This document shows positions 1 to 5,796 of a stretch of DNA of 6,144 bases, piece by piece. This DNA comes from Armatimonas sp043757465 (GTDB lineage Bacteria; Armatimonadota; Armatimonadia; Armatimonadales; Armatimonadaceae): contig NZ_JAYVPL010000077.1 in NCBI RefSeq assembly GCF_043757465.1, forward strand, positions 1 through 6,144, given 5' to 3'. The translations under genes were made by a program, and so were the position numbers. Positions within the stretch are counted from its first letter, which is position 1, and each line of letters opens with the position of its first letter. The notes under the pieces are model-generated. The model worked only from the letters and a program-made list of their open reading frames with translations, was not told where the DNA came from and ran no database searches.

Positions 1-1
1 T

Positions 2-67
2 TACCATGACATCTGTCCGCAATGGAACTACACTATCTATCCGAGAGTAAATGTAAATCCTATATGA
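2..67 (+). other. possible 3' tail of a plus-strand gene running in from the left
   Basis: The first bases are open on the plus strand in two frames. One frame runs from base 2 to a TGA at 65-67 and would encode a 21-residue tail ending in RVNVNPI, with an aromatic- and beta-strand-like composition. The other frame runs from base 3 to a TAA at 48-50 and would end in TLSIRE. Either could be the C-terminus of a gene that converges on the amidohydrolase. A run of T at 81-86 follows the first option, as a plus-strand terminator might have, but no convincing hairpin precedes it. The stretch is too short to name a product or to be sure that it is coding. Confidence 0.25.
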
Positions 68-94
68 ATCGGGAGGTTATTTTTTTACGAGCCC

Positions 95-970
95 TTAGCT
101 GGGCAGTCCATAGAAACGCTTGGCGTTTTCGTGGAAGAGCTTGTGCTTATCATCATTGGGGAGCGCTTTCACGATCTCGTTGAGCGTCTCGACCCAGCCG
201 CGAAAGCTTGACGTCAAGTTGCAGACGGGCCAGTCGCCACCAAACATCACACGGTCTATTCCAAATGCCTCGATCGTGGGGAGAACCACGGGGGTGAGCG
301 CTTTGGTGGCACTCATGCCTGGCTTGACAGTCTTGATAATGCCGGAGACCTTGCAGACAATATTAGGACGCTTGGCAAGCTCTTTCATATCCTTGGCCCA
401 CTGCGCCTGGTTGGGGTTGGCTGCCATGCCGTTGCCACAATGATCCAAAACAAACCGAGTCTTGGGGCACTTGTCTACCAGCTTTGCCGCATCCGAAAGC
501 TCAGTCGGGCGGATGCAGATATCAAAGCTTAACCCGAGCTCGCCGAGAAGCTGGATGTTTTTCACGTAGGTGGGCTGAAGGCATAGACCACGCGGGGCAT
601 CGGGCACTTGTAGCACTTGCCGGACGCCTTTTAAATACGGGCTCTTCGCGAACTTCTTGACGTAGTCCGCAAACCCGGGCAGTGCGGGGCGGCAGGAGAC
701 AACCCCCGCGGCCATCACGGTCTGATGGCCGGCACAGAGTGCTTCGATGTATCTTGCCTCAGCAAGCTGCTCCTTGAGTGCGACATCTACCTCCATGTAG
801 ACTGTCTTGACGACATTCAAGCCCACCGTTGCCTTGGCGTAGTCTGTGAGAGTCATGCTGTGGTTAAGCTTTGGTTCAGACTTTAGCCACGGCGGCTGGA
901 ACTTCGTGAAGTCCCACAGGTGCTGGTGGGTATCAATGATCGGAATTATCTCTAAGTTTAAGGTGGCCAT
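95..970 (-). CDS. COG3618-type amidohydrolase (TIM-barrel lactonase-like hydrolase)
   Basis: This 291-residue protein belongs to the amidohydrolase-2 family (COG3618), which includes L-fuconolactonase, rhamnonolactonase and 2-pyrone-4,6-dicarboxylate lactonase. These are cytoplasmic (beta/alpha)8 hydrolases that mostly open sugar or aromatic lactones. Visible motifs, in order: the first-strand DTHQHLWD (residues 13-20, with H15 and H17), GVRQVLQ (115-121), LDHCGN (175-180, with H177), KVSG (207-210), GGDWP (244-248, with the family's catalytic-position Asp at 246) and a C-terminal HENAKRFYGL (280-289). Length is normal for the family and no signal peptide is seen. The ATG is supported by AGAGGA nine bases upstream. 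The gene follows the DprE1-like oxidase after 47 bp and has its own -10 box, so it may be transcribed separately. A role in sugar-lactone metabolism is plausible, but the substrate cannot be read from the sequence. The family call is firm; the specific activity is open. Confidence 0.9.
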   Translation of the reverse strand: MATLNLEIIPIIDTHQHLWDFTKFQPPWLKSEPKLNHSMTLTDYAKATVGLNVVKTVYMEVDVALKEQLAEARYIEALCAGHQTVMAAGVVSCRPALPGFADYVKKFAKSPYLKGVRQVLQVPDAPRGLCLQPTYVKNIQLLGELGLSFDICIRPTELSDAAKLVDKCPKTRFVLDHCGNGMAANPNQAQWAKDMKELAKRPNIVCKVSGIIKTVKPGMSATKALTPVVLPTIEAFGIDRVMFGGDWPVCNLTSSFRGWVETLNEIVKALPNDDKHKLFHENAKRFYGLPS

Positions 971-979
971 CGTCGGGAA

Positions 980-985
980 TCCTCT
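980..985 (-). promoter_or_regulatory. Shine-Dalgarno of the amidohydrolase gene
   Basis: AGAGGA on the minus strand lies nine bases before the ATG at 970. It is a good match to the anti-Shine-Dalgarno core and supports that start codon. Confidence 0.65.
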
Positions 986-1003
986 GTCGTTTGATTAGCG
1001 CCG

Positions 1004-1009
1004 ATTATA
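1004..1009 (-). promoter_or_regulatory. candidate -10 box for the amidohydrolase gene
   Basis: A perfect TATAAT on the minus strand lies in the 47-bp gap between the oxidase stop and the amidohydrolase start, 33 bases before the ATG. That spacing leaves room for a short leader that includes the AGAGGA ribosome binding site. No good TTGACA-like -35 is visible at 15-19 bp upstream, which would fall inside the 3' end of the oxidase gene. The promoter is therefore suggested but not proven. Confidence 0.4.
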
Positions 1010-1017
1010 CCCGGAAA

Positions 1018-2439
1018 TTAGGTTCGAAAGATGCGGCGGTAGAGATCGGTCTGGAGAAGGTTTTCAGGATCGAGCTGCTGCTTGAGTACACGGAAACGCT
1101 GGACACGCTCCTCGGCCAGATAGCTCTCCAGGCGTGCGGGGTGGAGCGTGCTGTCTTTCGCAAAGTAGAACCGCCCCCCGGCGGCAAGCACTAGTGCATC
1201 TAGCTCCGCCGCGAGCGCCCAGACCTTCGCTCGGTTTTTTGTCGTGAGCTTGAAGTCTAGGGCGAATGAGTAGCCATCTACCGAGTGGGTCATGAGAAAC
1301 GGATCGGTACGATGGCGCTTGAACACTCCGAGATACGGCACGATGCCGCGCTTCTGGCAGAGCGCGAGCTGCTCAGCGAAGCATTTTTCGGCAGTCTCTT
1401 TGGGGATAAAGCTCTGGTACTGAATCAGGCCACCGGGCAGGTAGGCATACTTCCAGCCAGGGACGTAGTCCAAAAGAAAGGCAAAACCTGCATGAGTAAC
1501 ATCGTGCACTTTGCCCTGCGTGAGAGTCACCGACGAGAGATACTTGGCGAGGTTGACAGCGCGCATCCCGACGTTGTTGGTCAGAGGCTGGATGAATTTC
1601 CACATAATGCTCTTAGGTAGCAGGCCAAAGAGCGTGTCGGGTAGCTCCTGATGGGCAACTTGTAGAGTCTGGGCCGGAACGGTGTCCTCGCCCGGCTTCA
1701 GGTAATCCGCGCGGTGGATCTGCCCCCGTCCACTCTGCTCGCCTGCGCCAAAACAGTCTATCCAACCCACCAGATAGTCTGAGTCCACAAGGTGTTTCTC
1801 GAACTCAGTGAACATCTCGCGCCAGTTTTTGACGCCAATAGGCGTGACTCTCAGATGTCCGGAGTAGATTTTTTTAAGCTCGATCTTGAGGCGCGTGAAG
1901 ACGCCCAGCATTCCAAAGCCGCCGATAGCCGCGTGAAATATCTCCGCATTCTGTTCGCGGTTGCACGTGCGTACCGTGCCGTCCGGAGCCAGCAAGTCAA
2001 ACTCTAAAATATGATCACCAATAGTGCCCACTCGGAAGTTGTTCTTGCCATGAATGTTCATCGCAGCGGCCCCTGCCAGAGTCGGAAACATAGTGCCCGA
2101 GACCACGTAGGGCCACCAGCCATCGCCCAGCGTGTACTGCCAGAGCTGCTTGATTGTCACGCCCGGCTCGCACTCCGCCACGCCTTTAATTGGGTCCCAC
2201 GACAAGATGCGATTCATGCGCGTGATGTCCAAAACGACGTTCTCCGCGCCCAATGACGCGTCTCCATAGGAACATCCAGAGCCGCGCAGGGCTACAAAGC
2301 GCCCGTGCCGCCGCGCTGTCTCTAGCGCCTCTTTGATGCCCTCAAGGGTTGTGGGGCGAAAGACATAGCTGGCGGTGTGCGTGTTCATGCCCCAGGCACT
2401 CACTCGCTCGATACGATCTTGGGGAAGCGGGCAGCTCAA
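1018..2439 (-). CDS. DprE1-like FAD-binding oxidase (lipid-linked sugar 2'-oxidase family)
   Basis: This 473-residue flavoprotein is of the VAO/FAD_binding_4 type, close in layout to decaprenylphosphoryl-ribose 2'-oxidase DprE1 (461 residues in M. tuberculosis, from memory). The FAD domain spans about 25-190: RGSGCSYGD (52-60), NIHGKNN (128-134, H130 aligning with DprE1 H132) and GGFGMLG (173-179). The substrate domain has QYQ (340-342, DprE1 Q334/Q336), GYSFALDF (389-396) and GGRFYFAKDS (421-430, K428 matching DprE1 K418). A394 stands where DprE1 has C387. There is no flavin-linking His in the SYGD loop, so FAD is probably non-covalent. The start is TTG, overlapping the SDR stop as TTGA, with AAAGG eight bases upstream. 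A later ATG at codon 18 would remove the conserved ERVSAWG region. The pairing with the SDR suggests two-step C2 epimerisation of a lipid-linked sugar. The substrate is inferred; a general D-arabinono-lactone-oxidase-type enzyme is the alternative. Confidence 0.85.
   Translation of the reverse strand: MSCPLPQDRIERVSAWGMNTHTASYVFRPTTLEGIKEALETARRHGRFVALRGSGCSYGDASLGAENVVLDITRMNRILSWDPIKGVAECEPGVTIKQLWQYTLGDGWWPYVVSGTMFPTLAGAAAMNIHGKNNFRVGTIGDHILEFDLLAPDGTVRTCNREQNAEIFHAAIGGFGMLGVFTRLKIELKKIYSGHLRVTPIGVKNWREMFTEFEKHLVDSDYLVGWIDCFGAGEQSGRGQIHRADYLKPGEDTVPAQTLQVAHQELPDTLFGLLPKSIMWKFIQPLTNNVGMRAVNLAKYLSSVTLTQGKVHDVTHAGFAFLLDYVPGWKYAYLPGGLIQYQSFIPKETAEKCFAEQLALCQKRGIVPYLGVFKRHRTDPFLMTHSVDGYSFALDFKLTTKNRAKVWALAAELDALVLAAGGRFYFAKDSTLHPARLESYLAEERVQRFRVLKQQLDPENLLQTDLYRRIFRT
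2436..2439 (-). other. TTGA stop/start overlap coupling the SDR and oxidase genes
   Basis: The SDR stop TGA (2438-2436) and the oxidase start TTG (2439-2437) share bases in the tetramer TTGA. The only ribosome-binding candidate, AAAGG at 2452-2448, lies within SDR coding sequence. This arrangement favours translational coupling and near-equal synthesis of the two proteins, as expected for partners in one pathway. Confidence 0.6.
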
Positions 2440-3146
2440 AACTTTAGCCTTTGCATGAGCGGGGAGGGGAGGCGGCGGATAAGGAAAAAGGCGAGGGACA
2501 TTGTCCAGGGAATATAGGCCACGCGCTTGCCCGCCCGTGCCGCCGCGAGAATCTGGCGTGCGGCCTCAGCGGCGGGGAGCTTCTTGCCGACATGATCCGT
2601 TGCCATCGGGGTGTCCGTGGGGCCGGGCTTGATGGTGACTACTTTAACGCCTTTGGTTCCGACTCGATTGCGCAGCGACTCCAAGTAGCACTCAAAGAAG
2701 GCTTTGGTTGCGCCATAGACGGGCTTGGGAGCGCGCCCTCGCTCGCCCGCGACGGAGCCGATTCCCACGATTGTCCCGCCACCCGCCTGCCCGAAGCGCT
2801 GCGCAGCCTCGTTGAGCCATGCCACCGCGCCCAGAATATTCACCTCCACCATCTGCTTGTCTTTGGGAAAGCAGAACTCATCGGGGCCGACAGCAGGCAT
2901 GACGCCAGAGGCATAGACAACCAGATCGAGCCCCCCGAGCTCTAAACAAAGCTGCTGGAAAAGCGCGGGAATCGTGTCGAAATCGGTGACATCGTGGACG
3001 TAGGTTTTGATGCCCTCGCCCTGCGGTTCGTTGCGGCGGGCGACGGAAGCGACCTGGCAGCCGGAGGCCGCGAGCTGTAAAACCAGCTCCCGCCCAATCC
3101 CCGACGACCCCCCAATCACGATAGCCCGGTGAAATTGCTGTGACAT
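2436..3146 (-). CDS. DprE2-like short-chain dehydrogenase/reductase
   Basis: This 236-residue classical SDR has the nucleotide-binding GGSSGIG (12-18), an acidic HDV (51-53), VYASG in the NNAG position (77-81), N103, catalytic S131 and YGATK (Y144, K148). An R37-R38 pair after beta-2 favours NADP(H) by the usual rule, although this is inference. Features shared specifically with DprE2, the 2-ulose reductase partner of DprE1, are the AGER motif right after the catalytic Ser (133-136), IKPGPTDTPM after the active site (172-181), and a C-terminal GKR-x4-P followed by a hydrophobic, basic-ended segment (about 206-236) that may touch the membrane. The next gene overlaps it by four bases and encodes a DprE1-like oxidase, which makes a two-enzyme epimerase likely. 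The start ATG lies ten bases after the deacetylase stop; its AGGG is only three bases away, which is unusually close. SDR membership is certain; the DprE2 role is inferred. Confidence 0.88.
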   Translation of the reverse strand: MSQQFHRAIVIGGSSGIGRELVLQLAASGCQVASVARRNEPQGEGIKTYVHDVTDFDTIPALFQQLCLELGGLDLVVYASGVMPAVGPDEFCFPKDKQMVEVNILGAVAWLNEAAQRFGQAGGGTIVGIGSVAGERGRAPKPVYGATKAFFECYLESLRNRVGTKGVKVVTIKPGPTDTPMATDHVGKKLPAAEAARQILAAARAGKRVAYIPWTMSLAFFLIRRLPSPLMQRLKF

Positions 3147-3155
3147 ATGCCCTAG

Positions 3156-3161
3156 ATTATG
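3156..3161 (-). promoter_or_regulatory. possible internal -10 box before the SDR gene
   Basis: CATAAT on the minus strand overlaps the deacetylase stop codon and ends nine bases before the SDR ATG. A transcript starting the usual six to eight bases downstream would be nearly leaderless. The same nine-base geometry is seen before hisD. No -35 was recognised, and simple cotranscription with the deacetylase gene explains the layout equally well. Confidence 0.2.
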
Positions 3162-4317
3162 GGCGTTTTGCCTTTTTCGCTACAGGCGTCACCGATTTTT
3201 TCTTCACAACGGGTTTCACTTTGGGTTTCGGCTTGGCGGCAGGCTGGCCGTAGAAGGTCACAGGCAGGTCTCCCGGTCGGTTGGGGGAGACATAGTCTTG
3301 CCAGCTACGGGGCACTGCCATACTGCTCGGGTCGCCATCGCTGATATAGAGCTTGCCGCTCTTCATCAGCCGGGCATAGACTTGCTCGAAATAGCCATTG
3401 TCTACCCCGATCCGATCCACTTCGCGTGGGTTGAAGCGCTTGTCGCCCGGCGCATAGGACTCGTCGCCCCAGGCTTTGAAGGCGACTAGGTTCGTGTACT
3501 GCCCCTGCGGATCCTTGAGGATGATGTCCCAGGTGCTCTTGTTCTTGGGATACGCGCCGTAGGGGACACAGAACGTGTCCATTGTGGCATCGGGAGCCAG
3601 CTTGCGGATGTCGCGCACGCAGCCCCAGACCGCCTCGCGTACCTGGGCAGCACTCATTGCGCTCATGAACTTATGGGCATAGCTGTGGTTGGAGAGCTCG
3701 TAGCCGCTTGCCACGAGCCACTGGCACTTCTTCTTCTCCAGGCCCGCCTGCCAAAAAGGGGTGGGGTTGTACGATGACTTGGGCAGGGCAAAGAATGTCC
3801 CCGCACGAGGCCACTTTTGCCCGTATTTTTTGTGGAAATCCTCCAGTATCCCGACGATACAGTTTGGATCAATTGTCCCATCTTTCTTGTAGCGGAACTG
3901 CGAGCCACGTGCATCATCGAACGTGAGGGCCACGGGCGTCATTCCTGCGGGGACGGCTTGGAGTTTTTCGGGGAGGTAGAGATCACGTGCGTTCATCGGA
4001 TACCAGCCCGCCTTTGCCATCATCTCTAGGTGCTTGCGGAAGGTCTCGCCATGAATATTGAGGCCATGGGCATCGTACTTGGTGCCCGGCTCGTCTATCG
4101 AGTGGTACATGATGACCGGGATACGCCCAATCTCATTGGCCTTGAGCCTTGCCGGATCGGAGCGCTGCACGGTCGGTGTCTGCGCCCGTGCCACGCCCGA
4201 GACCGAGGCTGTAGAGAGGGCGAGGCGCTGATCGGCGATCCGTAGAGAAAAGGCGGTGCCCACGGTGGCCGCAGTGCCACTTGCCAAAAGGAGAATGAGA
4301 AGACGCTTTGGATTCAT
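3157..4317 (-). CDS. exported NodB-type polysaccharide deacetylase
   Basis: This 386-residue carbohydrate-esterase-4 protein (Polysacc_deac_1, PF01522) would remove N- or O-acetyl groups from an extracellular or periplasmic glycan. The N-terminus has KR followed by a hydrophobic stretch (about residues 4-25), consistent with a signal peptide or membrane anchor. The domain begins with PVIMYHSI (67-74). Motif 1 is TFDD (132-135), supplying the catalytic base and a metal Asp. Motif 2 is NHSYAH (210-215), with metal ligands H211 and H215. Motif 3 is CVPYG (250-254), a variant of RxPYG also seen in FAYPYG-type members. The motif 1 to motif 2 distance of about 78 residues looks long and suggests an insertion. 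The C-terminus (about 361-386) is rich in Lys, Pro and Ala, perhaps contacting an acidic wall polymer. The ATG at 4317 is chosen over an in-frame TTG at 4326 because GAGGG sits nine bases before the ATG but directly abuts the TTG. The natural glycan is unknown. Confidence 0.9.
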   Translation of the reverse strand: MNPKRLLILLLASGTAATVGTAFSLRIADQRLALSTASVSGVARAQTPTVQRSDPARLKANEIGRIPVIMYHSIDEPGTKYDAHGLNIHGETFRKHLEMMAKAGWYPMNARDLYLPEKLQAVPAGMTPVALTFDDARGSQFRYKKDGTIDPNCIVGILEDFHKKYGQKWPRAGTFFALPKSSYNPTPFWQAGLEKKKCQWLVASGYELSNHSYAHKFMSAMSAAQVREAVWGCVRDIRKLAPDATMDTFCVPYGAYPKNKSTWDIILKDPQGQYTNLVAFKAWGDESYAPGDKRFNPREVDRIGVDNGYFEQVYARLMKSGKLYISDGDPSSMAVPRSWQDYVSPNRPGDLPVTFYGQPAAKPKPKVKPVVKKKSVTPVAKKAKRP

Positions 4318-4326
4318 AATTTGCAA

Positions 4327-4331
4327 CCCTC
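4327..4331 (-). promoter_or_regulatory. Shine-Dalgarno that decides the deacetylase start
   Basis: GAGGG on the minus strand is nine bases before the ATG at 4317 and immediately adjacent to the in-frame TTG at 4326. Normal spacing selects the ATG and removes three residues from the longest reading frame. Confidence 0.6.
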
Positions 4332-4350
4332 AGTGTATCAAATTAACACT
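4332..4350. repeat. short inverted repeat upstream of the deacetylase gene
   Basis: AGTGT and ACACT arms (5 bp) flank a 9-bp AT-rich centre in the 54-bp gap between the hisD stop and the deacetylase ATG. Its position just upstream of the ribosome binding site would suit an operator. The arms are short, there is no U-run to make it a terminator, and it could be chance. Confidence 0.2.
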
Positions 4351-4371
4351 AGGCAAACCAATTGAGATTTC

Positions 4372-5664
4372 CTATACTGCCGCCCGTGCGTGGCCTTCTA
4401 AGCCCTCGTAGCGCCCAAATATCTGGGCAGTCTCGGCCAGTGCACTTGCGGTCTCGGTATCGAAGTAGAGAATGCTGGACTTCTTGAGGAAATCGTCCAC
4501 GTTCAGTGGCGACGCGAACCGTGCGCAGCCTGCCGTGGGGAGCGTATGGCTCGGCCCGGCGACATAGTCGCCCAGGGCGGCATTGGTGTGCGGCCCGAGC
4601 AGAATTGCGCCGGCATTTTCGATGCGCGGAAGCACTGCCCACGGCTCGGCGCAGAGCACGTGCAGGTGTTCTGGCGCGTACGCGTTCACCACGGAGATCG
4701 CCTGGTCTAGGTTCTCTGTAATTGCCAGAAAAGAGCGCTCTGCCAGCGCTCTACGAACAACCTCAGCGCGGGGAAGATCCGTTAGCTGGCACTCGATGGC
4801 GGTAAGGATGGCGTTGAGGAGGGGCTCGCTACAGCCTGCGAGCAGCGCGGAGTTGAGTGGGTCGTGCTCTGTCTGGCAGATGAGCTCGCGCGCCGCCGTC
4901 GCAGGGTCGGTGGTGGCATCCACCAGTACCGCGACTTCGCTCGGCCCGGCTAGCATGTCAATTCCCACTGTGCCAAAGACTTGGCGCTTGGCAAGATTAA
5001 CATAGACATTGCCCGGTCCGACGATTTTATCCACGCGGGGGACGCTTGCGGTGCCGTAGGCCAGCGCACCAATCGCCTGCGCTCCGCCAATCGCATAAAT
5101 CTCCGTGATGCCCGCCAGAAACGCCGCCGCCAGCGTGCCATCTGGCGGCAAACCCGTCTCTTTCGAGGGCGGCGTGGTTAGTGCACGTTCGCGCACGCCC
5201 GCCACTTTTGCGGGAATGCCCACCATCAGCACGGTGGACGGGTAGGCAGCCGCGCCGCCGGGAATGTAGATGCCGACACGCCGCAACGCGGAGATCTTCT
5301 GCCCGAGTGTCTCTCCCGCGCTCCCCAGAGTTATCCAGGATTCTTTCAATTGGCGCTGGTGAAAGTCCGCAATGCGCACCGAGGATCTCTCCATCGCCGC
5401 CCAGAGCGGGGTGGCTTCAATCCGCTCGACCGCAGATAGAATCGCCGCCTCGGGGACGCGCAGGGTGCTTGCCTCCGCGTAGTCGAAACGGCGCGTGTAG
5501 CGCAGAACTGCCTCGTCACCGTCGGCTTTGACACCCGCCAGAATCTCGCGGACGGTCTGCTCTGCCGTCTCCTGAATATCCGAAAAACGAGAATCGAAGA
5601 GGGCACGGGCGGAGTCGAGAGTGGCTCTCTCGGGAGCGGTGGGACGGAAATCTAAGCGGCGCAT
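4372..5664 (-). CDS. hisD: histidinol dehydrogenase
   Basis: This 430-residue enzyme catalyses the last two steps of histidine synthesis: NAD-dependent four-electron oxidation of L-histidinol through histidinal to L-histidine. It is a cytoplasmic zinc homodimer. Family landmarks are YIPGG (133-137), VGPGN (215-219), AGPSE (239-243), QTEH (264-267), PEHLH (331-335), GDYVAGPSH (365-373) and a C-terminal H425. Q264, H267, E332, H333, D366 and H425 correspond to E. coli Q259, H262, E326, H327, D360 and H419, so the zinc and catalytic set is complete. The frame stays open upstream to an ATG at 5886, but those 74 extra residues lie antisense to the transposase gene and have no HisD similarity. The ATG at 5664 (MRRLDF) gives the normal family length. 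No Shine-Dalgarno precedes it, and TACAAT lies nine bases upstream, so the mRNA may be leaderless. No other his gene is in view. Confidence 0.97.
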   Translation of the reverse strand: MRRLDFRPTAPERATLDSARALFDSRFSDIQETAEQTVREILAGVKADGDEAVLRYTRRFDYAEASTLRVPEAAILSAVERIEATPLWAAMERSSVRIADFHQRQLKESWITLGSAGETLGQKISALRRVGIYIPGGAAAYPSTVLMVGIPAKVAGVRERALTTPPSKETGLPPDGTLAAAFLAGITEIYAIGGAQAIGALAYGTASVPRVDKIVGPGNVYVNLAKRQVFGTVGIDMLAGPSEVAVLVDATTDPATAARELICQTEHDPLNSALLAGCSEPLLNAILTAIECQLTDLPRAEVVRRALAERSFLAITENLDQAISVVNAYAPEHLHVLCAEPWAVLPRIENAGAILLGPHTNAALGDYVAGPSHTLPTAGCARFASPLNVDDFLKKSSILYFDTETASALAETAQIFGRYEGLEGHARAAV

Positions 5665-5673
5665 CGTGCGGGT

Positions 5674-5679
5674 ATTGTA
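5674..5679 (-). promoter_or_regulatory. candidate -10 box of a leaderless hisD promoter
   Basis: TACAAT (five of six matches to TATAAT) on the minus strand ends nine bases before the hisD ATG. A start six to eight bases downstream would fall at or within two or three bases of the ATG, which fits the absence of any Shine-Dalgarno. No -35 element is evident. Insertion of the mobile element about 100 bp upstream may have replaced more distal control sequence. Confidence 0.4.
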
Positions 5680-5785
5680 CCGCGCGACTCTCGCTTCGCT
5701 CTCACTACCCGACACTTTTTTTAGTGGCTTCAAAAGCGTTTGAAATGCGGCTGCCGCTGATGTACTCTTGTACTTACCACAGCGC

Positions 5786-5790
5786 AGGAG
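5786..5790 (+). promoter_or_regulatory. Shine-Dalgarno of the transposase gene
   Basis: AGGAG lies six bases before the ATG at 5797. This is near-ideal strength and spacing and fixes the transposase start. Confidence 0.65.
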
Positions 5791-5796
5791 TATTCC

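Larger units (their letters stand above)
5665..5796. other. divergent intergenic region between hisD and the transposase, probably holding the left end of the insertion sequence
   Basis: This 132-bp region separates two divergently read genes. The hisD-proximal part is GC-rich and includes an 18-bp mirror-symmetric stretch (5687-5704). From about 5715 the composition becomes more AT-rich, with a run of T at 5715-5721, so the insertion sequence border probably lies between about 5700 and 5760. GCGGC-T-GCCGC (5747-5757) is a perfect small inverted repeat. TGTACT is repeated at 5761-5766 and 5769-5774. The terminal inverted repeat cannot be identified because the right end of the element is outside the window. 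Confidence 0.4.

Noticed and set aside
120..443. 107-codon plus-strand open frame
   Set aside because: It is opposite the amidohydrolase, whose motifs cover the whole region, and no domain is recognisable.
2451..2945. 164-codon plus-strand open frame
   Set aside because: It lies entirely antisense to the well-supported SDR gene, shows no recognisable domain, and is a typical GC-rich shadow frame.
3763..3834. Loss of the Arg in deacetylase motif 3 or other signs of inactivity
   Set aside because: The metal-binding Asp and two His and the PYG core are present. Motif 3 variants without Arg are common in this family, so there is no case for a dead enzyme.
4332..4350. Terminator between hisD and the deacetylase gene
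   Set aside because: The arms are only 5 bp, the loop is AT-rich, and no U-run follows on the minus strand. It is recorded only as a weak possible operator.
4349..4642. 97-codon minus-strand frame overlapping the end of hisD
   Set aside because: It is an alternative frame of the conserved HisD C-terminus and is Arg-rich with no recognisable family.
4583..5005. 140-codon plus-strand open frame
   Set aside because: It is antisense to hisD and has the Arg/Ser/Ala-rich composition of a shadow frame.
5687..5704. 18-bp mirror repeat upstream of hisD
   Set aside because: It is perfectly mirror-symmetric but is not a homopurine/homopyrimidine tract, so triplex formation is unlikely. A low-complexity TC/GC stretch can produce it by chance.
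5740..5768. Promoter for the transposase (TTGAAA, 17 bp, TACTCT)
   Set aside because: The -35 is fair but the -10 matches only three of six consensus bases, so I do not annotate it.
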